Below, in pieces: positions 6,041 through 6,164 of a DNA stretch of 6,164 nt. Each line of letters opens with the position of its first letter. The stretch's first letter is position 1. Where the stretch lies: assembly GCA_002701765.1 (NCBI GenBank), contig NZXB01000053.1, positions 24,181 to 30,344 on the forward strand, in the 5' to 3' direction. A program made the position numbers and the translations under genes. Source of the stretch: Porticoccaceae bacterium (GTDB taxonomy: Bacteria > Pseudomonadota > Gammaproteobacteria > Pseudomonadales > Porticoccaceae). The notes beneath the pieces are model-generated. The model saw only the letters and a list, made by a program, of their open reading frames with translations. It was not told where the DNA came from and did no database searches.

Positions 6041-6047
6041 GAGGGGG
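6041..6047 (+). promoter_or_regulatory. Ribosome binding site of the signal-peptide gene
   Basis: GAGGGGG lies nine bases before the ATG at 6057 in otherwise A/T-rich leader sequence. It is the strongest argument that the short visible reading frame is a real gene start. Confidence 0.8.
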
Positions 6048-6056
6048 ATTCATAGT

Positions 6057-6164
6057 ATGAAACTATCTTTGCAGTTGCTTCGTTTACCAGCTCTATTTAT
6101 GTTGAGTCTTTGTGTGTTGTCAGGCAACACCCTAGCTCAATCATCCAAGACGCTAGAGGAAATC
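6057..6164 (+). CDS. N-terminus of an exported protein with signal peptide (partial, 36 codons)
   Basis: Only the first 36 residues are inside the window. They form a textbook Sec signal peptide: two basic residues (K2, R9), a hydrophobic core at about residues 10-22 (LPALFMLSLCVLS), and a likely signal peptidase I site after residue 27 (NTLA, then QSSK). There is no lipobox cysteine at the +1 position. The visible mature start, QSSKTLEEI, is too short to identify the family. Periplasmic ExbB-like or DUF3450-type proteins of TonB energising clusters can begin in this way (short signal peptide then a TLxEL/I-like segment), but this is a guess. The gene points away from the ffs-dnaX operon and has its own promoter and a strong ribosome binding site. 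Confidence 0.8.
   Translation, partial: MKLSLQLLRLPALFMLSLCVLSGNTLAQSSKTLEEI

Overview
The window is ordinary chromosome from what looks like a moderately AT-rich gammaproteobacterium, possibly marine. This rests on the recognisable proteins (tau/gamma clamp loader, YbaB, RecR, RNase D with HRDC domain, YcgN-type cysteine-cluster protein) and on the gene order, not on a database match. I cannot name a genus.

Nearly everything reads on the minus strand, so the order of transcription runs from high to low coordinates. It starts near 5550 with the 4.5S signal recognition particle RNA (ffs), under its own well-formed promoter. Then come dnaX (5321-3609), ybaB (3603-3286), recR (3281-2676), rnd (2674-1559), a ycgN-family gene (1530-1072) and a small three-helix membrane protein (1069-662). 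The six coding genes are separated by only 5, 4, 1, 28 and 2 bases, so they very probably form one operon with extensive translational coupling. After a 248-bp gap lies the N-terminal part of a MoxR-type AAA+ ATPase (413 to beyond position 1), with a plausible promoter of its own.

The right edge is different. A roughly 500-bp AT-rich spacer (5552-6056) separates the ffs promoter from a divergent plus-strand gene beginning at 6057. Only the signal peptide and about nine mature residues of that gene are visible. Just upstream of it are an 18-bp direct repeat with a 20-bp period, an extended -10 promoter and a strong ribosome binding site.

Functionally, the operon combines replication (DnaX), recombinational repair (RecR with its usual partner gene ybaB) and RNA maturation (RNase D). 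It continues into poorly characterised genes: a cysteine-cluster protein, a membrane protein and an AAA+ chaperone-like ATPase. I see no insertion sequence, phage, CRISPR array, tRNA or defence system. The best second looks are the SRP RNA, which open reading frames on both strands can mask; a cluster of three inverted repeats in the dnaX linker, where E. coli makes its gamma form by frameshifting but where no canonical slippery heptamer is visible; and the tandem repeat at the divergent promoter.
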